Below, piece after piece: positions 9,857 to 19,850 of a DNA stretch of 64,000 nucleotides. The position numbers and the translations under genes were made by a program. Below the pieces are notes generated by a model, which saw only the letters and a program-made list of their open reading frames with translations, was not told where the DNA came from and did not search any database. The DNA is from Astragalus membranaceus. Lineage: Eukaryota; Streptophyta; Magnoliopsida; Fabales; Fabaceae. Positions within the stretch are counted from its first letter, which is position 1. Each line of letters starts with the position of its first letter. The stretch is taken from assembly GCA_039519185.1 (NCBI GenBank), contig CM076854.1:70365948-70429947 (forward strand), given 5' to 3'.

Positions 9857-12095
9857 TGTTAGACTAAACGATAACCTTAGAGGGGGGGGGGTGAATAAGG
9901 TTATAGGCTAAAAATGATTCTTTTTTGTGTTTTCAAAGTTGTTTAATGCTAGTTTAAAAAACAAATGCGGAAAAGGTTTATATGCTAGCAATTTGCGCAA
10001 GCCATTATAGAGATATAGCAACAATGATGAATTTTACAATAACACAAAATCCACTTAACTGTAATATAGAGATTGCAATACAGTAACAATGAGTATACTA
10101 ATAGTGCAAATCAAAACAACTAACAAAAATATCAATTTCAATAGTTGTAATAACAATTCAACAGTTATTTCAATTTCGATAGTTATAATAACAATTCAAC
10201 AGTTTACGCTATAATAGAAAACCAAACAATAATAACAAGAACAAGAATAATAGGGCATAAATAAGTAAAGAGATAAGGGAAAGAAGTACACCGCGATATA
10301 GCGAGGTTCGGATTGAAGTCCTACTCCTCGGCCTCCGGCTTTTCAACCTTCGGACTTTGGGAACGATAACCTTTATAATAGAGAATGTTTTACAACGCAC
10401 ACCCACGTTACAAACACTTCAATCCTCTCAATCTCCCCGATTGAGAACCCGAGCTCCCCGCCTAGGATTTCAAACGATCCGAACTCCCCGAACGAATCAC
10501 CCAAGAAACCTATCTCAGGATTTCAACACAATAAACAACACCAAGTGAAGTAAAGTATACAAATCAAACTATGATCAAATCACCCACGTTAGTATAACAC
10601 TTGCAATATGAGAGAGATGATAATCCAAAACCAACTTAATAAACCACAACTTCTTTAATAAGAGAATAAAATAGTTTTATACCAAAACAATTTTTGGCAA
10701 GGATTTTTAAAGTAAACTCAATGCAAGTCCAGCAAGTGTGACTAACTAATTTGACAAAGCTTCTCTTTTCTTTTAAATGGATATTTCGCAAAAAACAAAG
10801 ATTCAATCGTTTAGGATTTGATTTTCGCAAAATAAGATTACGCACAATAAGAAAAGATTTAGCACAAAGATATTTCCAATTTTTTCTCAAGAAGATAAAC
10901 ACAATATAATACTGAATAAGGGCTGTATCTCTCAAGATATGATACTCAAAAAATAATCAACAAAAATTCAATTTAGGCTTCTCTATTCTTTTCCAACACA
11001 AAATCGCAAACACACAAGACTAGGGTTTTGGATGTTTCGCAAAAATTGAACTTCACAACAAACCAGATTTTTGCACTTTGATTTTTCTCTTTTCAATCAC
11101 ATATAATTCGCAAATATGAATAAGGAAGGAAAAGGTAATTTTCCACGAAAAATTTGCACAAGAAGAACTTTTCAAGGTTAGGGTTTCCTTTTTCCAAAAC
11201 TATAATCGCATAAGATAATAAAATAGGATTAGGAACAATATGCGAATTGAAAAGTGTGTTCAATATTGGAAAAGGATTTGCGAAAATATAAGAAAGAGTT
11301 TTCAAGATAATCACAAGTAATATGGCTGCACAAGATAATGAAAGGATCTTACTTGATGCGCAAAAGAAGGGGATTATGAAGCACAAATCAAAGATGATTT
11401 TGGAACCACTTCCTTTCGCAAGATGATGATGAAAACGCAGCACAATAGACTTTTGATATCAACACACTTTTAGCAAGGGAGAAGGAGGAAAAGATAGAAC
11501 AAGGGTTTGATATTTTTCTTCTCTCAAAATCGCATGCACAAGGGAATTTTTTCTTTCTCTCAAATTTGCAAGGAAGAAGATGAAACGGCTAGAGTTTGCT
11601 TGAGAGAGAGATTTCAGCTGAATGAGTGATTGGAGAGTGTGTTGGTATGTTGGAAAAAACCTAAGAGAAGCCTTTTATATGTTGCGCAAAAAAGACACAA
11701 AAGACCTTGCAATGTTGCGCATTTTTTGATGCTCTCATGAGCCAACAATAATTTTTTCTTTTGCAAAATAATTTTTCCAAAACATTTTTCAAAACAATTT
11801 TTTAGAGAAGCAATTTTCTAAAATCAATTTTAATATTTGTCATCATCTCTCAATTGCTAATGTTATAAAAGCGTGAGTAAAATGACCTTACATATGTCCT
11901 ACGAAAAACGGCATGCAACTTCAAGACTTGAGCGACTTCGTCTCCAATCTTCTATAACTTCAAGATAAATTCCGATACGCTCTTGTTCATCGTCTTACGC
12001 TTTCATTTAGCCCTGCACTTAAACTCAAATAAATCATCAGTAGAATTGTAATTTGTTATCATACAAAACAAGGAGTGTTTGCCCTTGGCTCAACA
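9857..12095 (-). repeat. 3' LTR of young copia
   Basis: Starts TGTTAGAC and ends GGCTCAACA on the plus strand, so the TG...CA ends are intact. Open frames inside (for example 10209-10406 and 11093-11443) recur unchanged in the other LTR and have no domain; they are not genes. Confidence 0.97.
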
Positions 12096-12111
12096 AACTC
12101 CCCCTTTTTGA
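12096..12111 (-). other. polypurine tract of young copia
   Basis: Minus-strand AAAAAGGGGGAGTT directly upstream of the 3' LTR, the expected primer site for plus-strand DNA synthesis. Confidence 0.85.
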
Positions 12112-12306
12112 TGATAACAAATTACATTGTGCAAAGGGAGGCGAAAGACAAGATACACATAGCATGCGCTCCCCCTAAGCATAAGCCGAAATAAAAGTAC
12201 ATCAAAAAGAATAAACACATAGCACATATACTCATATAATTTCTCATATAACACATATAATTTCTCCCCCTTTGTTTTCATCAAAAAGGGACCACATAGC
12301 ACATAA

Positions 12307-15300
12307 TCACAAACTAGAAAGATCAAGCATGCCTAGCTCTCTTCGGATTTTACAAAATTGAGCTTCGGCTAATGGTTTTGTGAAGATGTCCGCTAGTTGG
12401 TCATCAGTGCCTACAAATTTTAATTCTATGCTCCCCCTAGAAACATGATCTCTAATAAAGTGATGTCTAATCTCAATATGTTTCGTCCTAGAGTGTTGGA
12501 TGGGGTTCTTAGCAATATTAATAGCACTGGTATTATCACATAAAACAGGCACATTGTCATACAACAGACCAAAATCTTCTAAAGTTTGTTTCATCCACAG
12601 AACTTGTGCGACGCAATTCCCAACCGCCACATATTCGGCTTCAGCGGTGGATAAAGCAACACTGTTCTGCTTCTTACTAGACCAAGAAGTTAAACAAGGA
12701 CCTAAGAAATGACACGTTCCACTAGTACTTTTTCTATCTAAGGTACAACCAGCAAAATCAGCATCAGAAAATCCGACCAAATCAAAGTGACTCGATTTCG
12801 GGTACCACAATCCAAAATCTGTGGTTCCCTTCACATATCTAAGAATCCGTTTTACAGCTTTGAAATGTGATTCTTTGGGACATGCTTGAAATCGAGCACA
12901 CAGGCATACAGAATACATAATATCAGGTCGGGAAGCAGTTAAATATAAAAGACTACCGATCATACCTCGATACATTGTTTCATTTACCGGTTTACCTTGT
13001 TCGTCCTTGTCTAATTTTGTAGCAGTTGCCATTGGAGTGCCAATTGTCTTTGCATCACTCATGCCAAACTTCTTGAGTAGTTCTTTTGAGAATTTGCTTT
13101 GACTTATGAATATTCCCTCTTTCATTTGTTTCACTTGGAGTCCCAAAAAGAAGTTTAGTTCACCCATCATGCTCATTTCAAACTCACTAGTCATCATGTC
13201 AGAAAACTCCTTGCACAATTCATCATTAGTAGATCCAAAAATGATATCATCAACATAAATTTGAACTACAATGAGATGTTTGCCTTTGGTTTTAAGGAAT
13301 AAGGTAGAATCAAGCTTACCCTTTTTGAAACCATTTGCAATTAAATGTTTGCTTAATCTCTCATACCAAGCTCTAGGGGCTTGTTTTAATCCATAAAGGG
13401 CTTTGTCAAGTTTAAAAACATGATTTGGATTTTTAAAATCTTCAAAACCAGGAGGTTGTTTTACATATACTTCCTCTTCTAAAAATCCATTGAGGAAGGC
13501 ACTTTTGACGTCCATTTGGTGTAGTTTGAAATCCATATGGCTAGCAAAGGCTAGTATAATACGAATGGATTCCAATCTAGCCACTGGAGCAAAAGTTTCT
13601 TCAAAATCCACCCCTTCAATTTGATTATAACCTTGAACAACTAAACGACTTTTGTTTAATAAAATAACACCGTTTTCATCAAGTTTGTTGCGAAAAACCC
13701 ATTTAGTTCCAATAACAGTTCTATCAACAGGTTTTTCGACTAAATGCCAAACTTTGTTTCGTTCAAATTGTTCAAGTTCTTTTTGCATTGACACAACCCA
13801 TTCTGGATCACCTAGAGCCTCTTTTATGTTACTAGGGACTATTTGAGAGACATAAGCACTATGAAAGCATAAAAGATTAAGAGAAGAGCGAGTTGTTACC
13901 CCCTTTGATGGACTACCAATAATTTGCTCCATGGGATGATCTCGAACTGATTTCCAAGCTTTAGGCAAGTTATCATGTGTTCTTCCATGGAGATGATCAT
14001 TTGTGTCTTGGGGCTCTCGTTCCAATTCAGCTATTTCTTGAGGTTCTACTTCCACCTCCTTTTCTTTGGCACTTTCACTGTTAGGATCAGGCATTCTGCT
14101 TTTGTCAACTTCGACAACTTCATCTTCATCATCAACTTTCTTAGCAAAGGGGTTAGTCTCATCAAAAGAAACATGAATAGATTCTTGCATACATTTATCA
14201 ACTTTGTTATAAACAATATAAGCTCTACTATGACTAGAATAACCCATAAAAATACCTTCAGTTGATTTTGCATCAAACTTACCCAACTTGTCCTTTGTGT
14301 TTAAAATATAGCACTTACTTCCAAAAACTTTGAAGTATGAAATGTTTGGAGCTCTACCATTCCACAATTCATAGGGCGTCTTGTTGAGAGAAGGCCTTAG
14401 ATAAACTCGGTTTAGCACATGGCATGCTGTATCGACTGCGTGACCCCAAAAATATTTAGGAAGATTGTGCTCATTTAGCATTGTTCTACACATCTCTTGT
14501 ATGGTCCTGTTTTTCCTTTCCACCACGCCATTTTGTTGAGGAGTCCTTGGAGCTGAAAAGTTGTGATGAATACCATGCTTTTCACACCAAGATTTGAATG
14601 AAGAGTTTTCGTACTCTCCTCCATGATCGCTTCTTATTTCTTTGATAGCTAAGTTCTTCTCATTTTGTAATTTTCTGCACAGCTTAGCAAACTCGTTAAA
14701 AGCATCACTTTTGTTAGCAAGTAAAATAGCCCAAGTATATCTAGAATAATCATCAACAATTACGAACACATACTTGGCTCCACCTAGACTTACAACATCA
14801 ATTTCACCAAATAAATCAAGATGTAACAATTCAAGCACATGTTTGGTAGAAATAACAGGTTTTGATTTGAAGGAGGTTTTATGCATCTTACCTAATTGAC
14901 ATGCGTCACATAGCTGTCCTTTTTCATACTTAAGCTTAGGTAGACCTCTAACATGTTTATTTGCACATAATTTAGATAAAAGTTCCATGCTAGCATGTCC
15001 TAAGCGTCTATGCCACAAGTCAACATCATCAAGTAAAGAAGGCATGCATACTATATCATCACTAACATTTTCAAAATCAACATAGTAGACATTGTTTTCA
15101 CGAAAGCCGACAATTTGAAAGTTAGAAGCTTCATGAATAATAAGGCATTTAGTTTTTGAAAAGTAAACATCAAAGTCATTATCACATAGTTGACTTACAC
15201 TTAATAAATTAAATTTAACACCTTCAACTAATAAAGCATTTTTAATTTTGATTGTGTTTTCCTTACCCACACAACCTTTGCCTATTACGCGTGCAGTTTC

Positions 15301-15450
15301 ATTGTTGGCGAACTTCACAGACCCACTAGCTTTGTTGCTTAACTTCAAGAATAGTGAAGCATCACCAGTCATATGTCTTGAGCAACCACTGTCTACCATC
15401 CATACATTACCCTTTTTGGATAGTCTACGCACCTGCAAAAGAAAAATCAA
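12307..15450 (-). CDS. pol: copia pol: protease, integrase, reverse transcriptase, RNase H
   Basis: A 1,047-codon open frame without stops. Protease active site is WMVDSGCSRHMTG (D20-S-G). The GAG-pre-integrase zinc site uses H147, H152, C181 and C184. The integrase core has D212 (LHLDLFG), D275 (IRSDHGGEY) and E311 (VVERKNRT), a DD35E spacing. RT shows KWVFRNKLDENG, QMDVKSAFLNG, ALYGLKQAPRAW and YVDDIIFG. RNase H shows SDADFAGC, STAEAEYVA, DNTSAI and the C-terminal DQLADIFTKPL. All catalytic residues look present, so it may be active. The first listed codon is TTG; the frame probably continues from gag by frameshift or splicing rather than starting here. Confidence 0.95.
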   Translation of the reverse strand: MIFLLQVRRLSKKGNVWMVDSGCSRHMTGDASLFLKLSNKASGSVKFANNETARVIGKGCVGKENTIKIKNALLVEGVKFNLLSVSQLCDNDFDVYFSKTKCLIIHEASNFQIVGFRENNVYYVDFENVSDDIVCMPSLLDDVDLWHRRLGHASMELLSKLCANKHVRGLPKLKYEKGQLCDACQLGKMHKTSFKSKPVISTKHVLELLHLDLFGEIDVVSLGGAKYVFVIVDDYSRYTWAILLANKSDAFNEFAKLCRKLQNEKNLAIKEIRSDHGGEYENSSFKSWCEKHGIHHNFSAPRTPQQNGVVERKNRTIQEMCRTMLNEHNLPKYFWGHAVDTACHVLNRVYLRPSLNKTPYELWNGRAPNISYFKVFGSKCYILNTKDKLGKFDAKSTEGIFMGYSSHSRAYIVYNKVDKCMQESIHVSFDETNPFAKKVDDEDEVVEVDKSRMPDPNSESAKEKEVEVEPQEIAELEREPQDTNDHLHGRTHDNLPKAWKSVRDHPMEQIIGSPSKGVTTRSSLNLLCFHSAYVSQIVPSNIKEALGDPEWVVSMQKELEQFERNKVWHLVEKPVDRTVIGTKWVFRNKLDENGVILLNKSRLVVQGYNQIEGVDFEETFAPVARLESIRIILAFASHMDFKLHQMDVKSAFLNGFLEEEVYVKQPPGFEDFKNPNHVFKLDKALYGLKQAPRAWYERLSKHLIANGFKKGKLDSTLFLKTKGKHLIVVQIYVDDIIFGSTNDELCKEFSDMMTSEFEMSMMGELNFFLGLQVKQMKEGIFISQSKFSKELLKKFGMSDAKTIGTPMATATKLDKDEQGKPVNETMYRGMIGSLLYLTASRPDIMYSVCLCARFQACPKESHFKAVKRILRYVKGTTDFGLWYPKSSHFDLVGFSDADFAGCTLDRKSTSGTCHFLGPCLTSWSSKKQNSVALSTAEAEYVAVGNCVAQVLWMKQTLEDFGLLYDNVPVLCDNTSAINIAKNPIQHSRTKHIEIRHHFIRDHVSRGSIELKFVGTDDQLADIFTKPLAEAQFCKIRRELGMLDLSSL

Positions 15451-17324
15451 ACACTAGTGCGAGGTACCCAAATTTTGTTGGGTCCATGGGGGTTAGTTCT
15501 CAAGGGGTTTGCTTTCACAATCCACCTTGGTTTCTTGCTAGCTGGTATAAGAGTACCAAGCTCACATAATTTGCGAATAGGGCATTTCAGAGTACCATGA
15601 TTTCCTTTTTGACAATAAGTGCAAGAGAATGAACTAGGTGTCTTGCTTGAAGAAGCAGCTACAAATACCATATCCCTTTTTAAATTTGAGGAGCTAGACT
15701 CACCTTTGTAACCAATACCTCTCCTACCAGTATATTCATGTTGAGAGTGAAGTAACTTGGTTAAGGTGTTTTCACCAACCTCAAATTTTTTTAACGATTC
15801 TTTTAAATTCACATTTTCAACCTTGATTTTTTCAAAAATTTGTTTAAGTTCAAGTAACTCAAGGTTGAAGGGTTTGGCATTTTTTAGCTCATTTTTCAAT
15901 CTAGCTACCTCATTCTCAAGTGTCTTGATTTGAGTAGACATGCTTTTGTTGCTCTTTTTCAAATTCATACTTTTTACCAAAAGATTTTCATGTTCAATAT
16001 AAAGAGCCTCAAAAGCTTCACTCAAATCTTGACAACTACTATCATCATCACTAGAATCATCAGAATCAGAAAAAGAATGGTTAGAGTTTGTTACCTTTGA
16101 CGAGTCACTTGCCATGAGACAAGCTAGCTTTGAAACAGTCACTTCATCATCTACTTCACTGTCACTGCTTAGATTATCCCAAGTGTCATCAGGAGAATAA
16201 TCTGCTGCAAGACCAACAACATTAGCAACTTCTTCTTCTTCTTCTGTTTCACCCTCGGTTTCAGTGTCATCCCAGGTAGCCTTCATTGCTTTCTTCTTTG
16301 GGTATTTATTCTTTAACTTAGGACAATTTACTTTGAGATGACCTGGTTTGTTGCATTCAAAACATCTTGGTTGGTCGTCTTCTTTCTCATGACTGTTGCC
16401 TTTGTTATACCCGGATTTCTTGGAATAATCACCTTTCTTAAACTTGTTGAACCTCATGAATTTTTTAAATTTTCTAGCAAGCATAACCATGTCTTCTTCA
16501 TCAGACTCATCTTCTGATTCAACCACTTTCTTACCCGACTTAGAACTTTTCGCAGCTACAAGAGCAAGAGATTTCTTTTCTTTTACCGCTTCTTTCTCTT
16601 GATTTTTCTTAGCACCCAATACTACTTCAAATGCTAGAAGAGACCCAATTAAATCTTCGGTAGGTAGAGTACCAATATCCTTAGCTTCAGTGATAGCACA
16701 TGTCTTGGGGAAAAAGTCACCAGTCAATGAGGCAAGTATCTTTCCATTCAAATCCTTTGTAGAATACCTTTTACCAAGTGCTCTCAAGTTGTTAACAATT
16801 AAGTTCAGCCTCTGGTGCATGGCAGCAACAGTTTCACCTTCCTTCATCTTGAAAGCCTCATACTCAGAAGTAAGAACTCGGATTTTTGTATCTTTGACTT
16901 GGCTTGTACCTACATGAGTAGCTTCTAAACAATCCCAGATTTCCTTAGCAGTCTGACAACCTTTTACCCTACCATATTCTTCTTCACACAGAGCAAGATG
17001 TAGAATGTTCATTGCTTTGGCATTCAATGAGATTTTGTCAAGTTCGGACTTCCTCAATTCACTCAGCTCAATAGTGTATATGTCATCAATGGGAACTTCT
17101 TCAGCTTTACCAGTTGCTTTAGTAGAATCACTGTCAACTGCATCACCTGGTTTTGTAATCTTGATTCTCATAGGAGTGAGCGGTCCATCTACAATGATCC
17201 TCCACAGTGTGAAATCTATAGCCTGCACATGACATTTCATTCGACTACTCCAGTAGTCGTAGTTAGTTCCATCAAATAAAGGTGGCCTATTAAAAGACAT
17301 ACCCTCTTTAATAAAAGAACCCAT
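15447..17324 (-). CDS. gag: copia Gag
   Basis: A 625-codon frame starting MGSFIKEGMSFNRPPLFDG, 58 bp inside the 5' LTR. The N-terminal half is the UBN2-type copia gag domain (YDYWSSRMKCH, AKEIWDCLEATHVG). A CCHC zinc knuckle CFECNKPGHLKVNC follows, then an acidic Ser/Asp region, a coiled coil (about residues 430-520) and a second CCHC-like motif CTYCQKGNHGTLKC near the end. It packages element RNA in virus-like particles. The stop overlaps the pol frame by four bases, in a different frame. Confidence 0.93.
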   Translation of the reverse strand: MGSFIKEGMSFNRPPLFDGTNYDYWSSRMKCHVQAIDFTLWRIIVDGPLTPMRIKITKPGDAVDSDSTKATGKAEEVPIDDIYTIELSELRKSELDKISLNAKAMNILHLALCEEEYGRVKGCQTAKEIWDCLEATHVGTSQVKDTKIRVLTSEYEAFKMKEGETVAAMHQRLNLIVNNLRALGKRYSTKDLNGKILASLTGDFFPKTCAITEAKDIGTLPTEDLIGSLLAFEVVLGAKKNQEKEAVKEKKSLALVAAKSSKSGKKVVESEDESDEEDMVMLARKFKKFMRFNKFKKGDYSKKSGYNKGNSHEKEDDQPRCFECNKPGHLKVNCPKLKNKYPKKKAMKATWDDTETEGETEEEEEVANVVGLAADYSPDDTWDNLSSDSEVDDEVTVSKLACLMASDSSKVTNSNHSFSDSDDSSDDDSSCQDLSEAFEALYIEHENLLVKSMNLKKSNKSMSTQIKTLENEVARLKNELKNAKPFNLELLELKQIFEKIKVENVNLKESLKKFEVGENTLTKLLHSQHEYTGRRGIGYKGESSSSNLKRDMVFVAASSSKTPSSFSCTYCQKGNHGTLKCPIRKLCELGTLIPASKKPRWIVKANPLRTNPHGPNKIWVPRTSV

Positions 17325-17368
17325 GATCAGAAAAAATGCGAGATGTTAAGCTCTATATGCAGTTTCCT

Positions 17369-17380
17369 GCTCTGATACCA
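17369..17380 (-). other. primer binding site of young copia
   Basis: Minus-strand TGGTATCAGAGC, complementary to the 3' end of plant initiator tRNA-Met and two bases inside the 5' LTR. Confidence 0.95.
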
Positions 17381-17382
17381 CT

Positions 17383-19623
17383 TGTTAGACTAAACGATAA
17401 CCTTAGAGGGGGGGGGGGGTGAATAAGGTTATAGGCTAAAAATGATTCTTTTTTGTGTTTTCAAAGTTGTTTAATGCTAGTTTAAAAAACAAATGCGGAA
17501 AAGGTTTATATGCTAGCAATTTGCGCAAGCCATTATAGAGATATAGCAACAATGATGAATTTTACAATAACACAAAATCCACTTAACTGTAATATAGAGA
17601 TTGCAATACAGTAACAATGAGTATACTAATAGTGCAAATCAAAACAACTAACAAAAATATCAATTTCAATAGTTGTAATAACAATTCAACAGTTATTTCA
17701 ATTTCGATAGTTATAATAACAATTCAACAGTTTACGCTATAATAGAAAACCAAACAATAATAACAAGAACAAGAATAATAGGGCATAAATAAGTAAAGAG
17801 ATAAGGGAAAGAAGTACACCGCGATATAGCGAGGTTCGGATTGAAGTCCTACTCCTCGGCCTCCGGCTTTTCAACCTTCGGACTTTGGGAACGATAACCT
17901 TTATAATAGAGAATGTTTTACAACGCACACCCACGTTACAAACACTTCAATCCTCTCAATCTCCCCGATTGAGAACCCGAGCTCCCCGCCTAGGATTTCA
18001 AACGATCCGAACTCCCCGAACGAATCACCCAAGAAACCTATCTCAGGATTTCAACACAATAAACAACACCAAGTGAAGTAAAGTATACAAATCAAACTAT
18101 GATCAAATCACCCACGTTAGTATAACACTTGCAATATGAGAGAGATGATAATCCAAAACCAACTTAATAAACCACAACTTCTTTAATAAGAGAATAAAAT
18201 AGTTTTATACCAAAACAATTTTTGGCAAGGATTTTTAAAGTAAACTCAATGCAAGTCCAGCAAGTGTGACTAACTAATTTGACAAAGCTTCTCTTTTCTT
18301 TTAAATGGATATTTCGCAAAAAACAAAGATTCAATCGTTTAGGATTTGATTTTCGCAAAATAAGATTACGCACAATAAGAAAAGATTTAGCACAAAGATA
18401 TTTCCAATTTTTTCTCAAGAAGATAAACACAATATAATACTGAATAAGGGCTGTATCTCTCAAGATATGATACTCAAAAAATAATCAACAAAAATTCAAT
18501 TTAGGCTTCTCTATTCTTTTCCAACACAAAATCGCAAACACACAAGACTAGGGTTTTGGATGTTTCGCAAAAATTGAACTTCACAACAAACCAGATTTTT
18601 GCACTTTGATTTTTCTCTTTTCAATCACATATAATTCGCAAATATGAATAAGGAAGGAAAAGGTAATTTTCCACGAAAAATTTGCACAAGAAGAACTTTT
18701 CAAGGTTAGGGTTTCCTTTTTCCAAAACTATAATCGCATAAGATAATAAAATAGGATTAGGAACAATATGCGAATTGAAAAGTGTGTTCAATATTGGAAA
18801 AGGATTTGCGAAAATATAAGAAAGAGTTTTCAAGATAATCACAAGTAATATGGCTGCACAAGATAATGAAAGGATCTTACTTGATGCGCAAAAGAAGGGG
18901 ATTATGAAGCACAAATCAAAGATGATTTTGGAACCACTTCCTTTCGCAAGATGATGATGAAAACGCAGCACAATAGACTTTTGATATCAACACACTTTTA
19001 GCAAGGGAGAAGGAGGAAAAGATAGAACAAGGGTTTGATATTTTTCTTCTCTCAAAATCGCATGCACAAGGGAATTTTTTCTTTCTCTCAAATTTGCAAG
19101 GAAGAAGATGAAACGGCTAGAGTTTGCTTGAGAGAGAGATTTCAGCTGAATGAGTGATTGGAGAGTGTGTTGGTATGTTGGAAAAAACCTAAGAGAAGCC
19201 TTTTATATGTTGCGCAAAAAAGACACAAAAGACCTTGCAATGTTGCGCATTTTTTGATGCTCTCATGAGCCAACAATAATTTTTTCTTTTGCAAAATAAT
19301 TTTTCCAAAACATTTTTCAAAACAATTTTTTAGAGAAGCAATTTTCTAAAATCAATTTTAATATTTGTCATCATCTCTCAATTGCTAATGTTATAAAAGC
19401 GTGAGTAAAATGACCTTACATATGTCCTACGAAAAACGGCATGCAACTTCAAGACTTGAGCGACTTCGTCTCCAATCTTCTATAACTTCAAGATAAATTC
19501 CGATACGCTCTTGTTCATCGTCTTACGCTTTCATTTAGCCCTGCACTTAAACTCAAATAAATCATCAGTAGAATTGTAATTTGTTATCATACAAAACAAG
19601 GAGTGTTTGCCCTTGGCTCAACA
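17383..19623 (-). repeat. 5' LTR of young copia
   Basis: TGTTAGAC to GGCTCAACA on the plus strand, matching 9857-12095 apart from two extra G in a homopolymer near 17409-17420. It carries the promoter for the element's transcript. Confidence 0.97.
19199..19208 (-). promoter_or_regulatory. TATA box in young copia 5' LTR
   Basis: Minus-strand ATATAAAAGG in the 5' LTR. The same sequence occurs in the 3' LTR at 11671-11680. Position mid-LTR fits a U3/R promoter; the transcription start was not mapped. Confidence 0.55.
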
Positions 19624-19734
19624 CCATCCCCAGCGGGCAATGTAAAGTGTTGGAGGCAAAGTATGACCAGCTCTCCACGAAAGTTGATGTATTAAAGGAA
19701 GAGAGACTGGTGTATAAGCAGCTCTTTGCACCAT

Positions 19735-19850
19735 CCCTTGCTGCACCATCCCCTGCTGCACCATACCTTGCTGCACCACCCCCTGCTGCACCCTCACCTG
19801 CTGCACCCTCACCTGCTGCACCCTCACCTGTTGCACCCTCACCTGCCCAA
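19735..19850 (+). repeat. Pro-Ala coding minisatellite
   Basis: About eight units of a 12-15-bp repeat (GCTGCACCCTCACCT type) encoding APSPA repeats in the linker of the Ulp1-type gene. Length is likely to vary between copies. Confidence 0.85.

Larger units (their letters stand above)
9857..19623 (-). mobile_element. young Ty1/copia element (SIRE/Maximus-like)
   Basis: Complete 9,767-bp element with 5-bp duplication CCATC (9852-9856 and 19624-19628), LTRs of 2,239 and 2,241 bp, PBS TGGTATCAGAGC, full gag and pol, and a purine tract before the 3' LTR. The only LTR difference I found is a G run of 10 versus 12, so insertion is very recent. Long LTRs and a large gag with two zinc knuckles suggest the SIRE/Maximus lineage, but I see no env-like ORF: pol ends only about 210 bp before the 3' LTR. 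It sits in the first exon of the CACTA 1 Ulp1-type gene. Confidence 0.96.

Noticed and set aside
10209..11443. Open frames of 63-116 codons in both copia LTRs
   Set aside because: Same sequence in both LTRs, AT-rich, no homology signal; LTR non-coding sequence.
12090..12326. Possible env-like ORF after copia pol
   Set aside because: Only 78 codons, low complexity, overlaps the polypurine tract and lacks any envelope feature; the space is too small for an env gene.
15435..15470. A 35-nt intron joining copia gag and pol
   Set aside because: Donor and acceptor-like sites exist, but this is far below the usual minimum for plant introns; kept only as a question about the junction.
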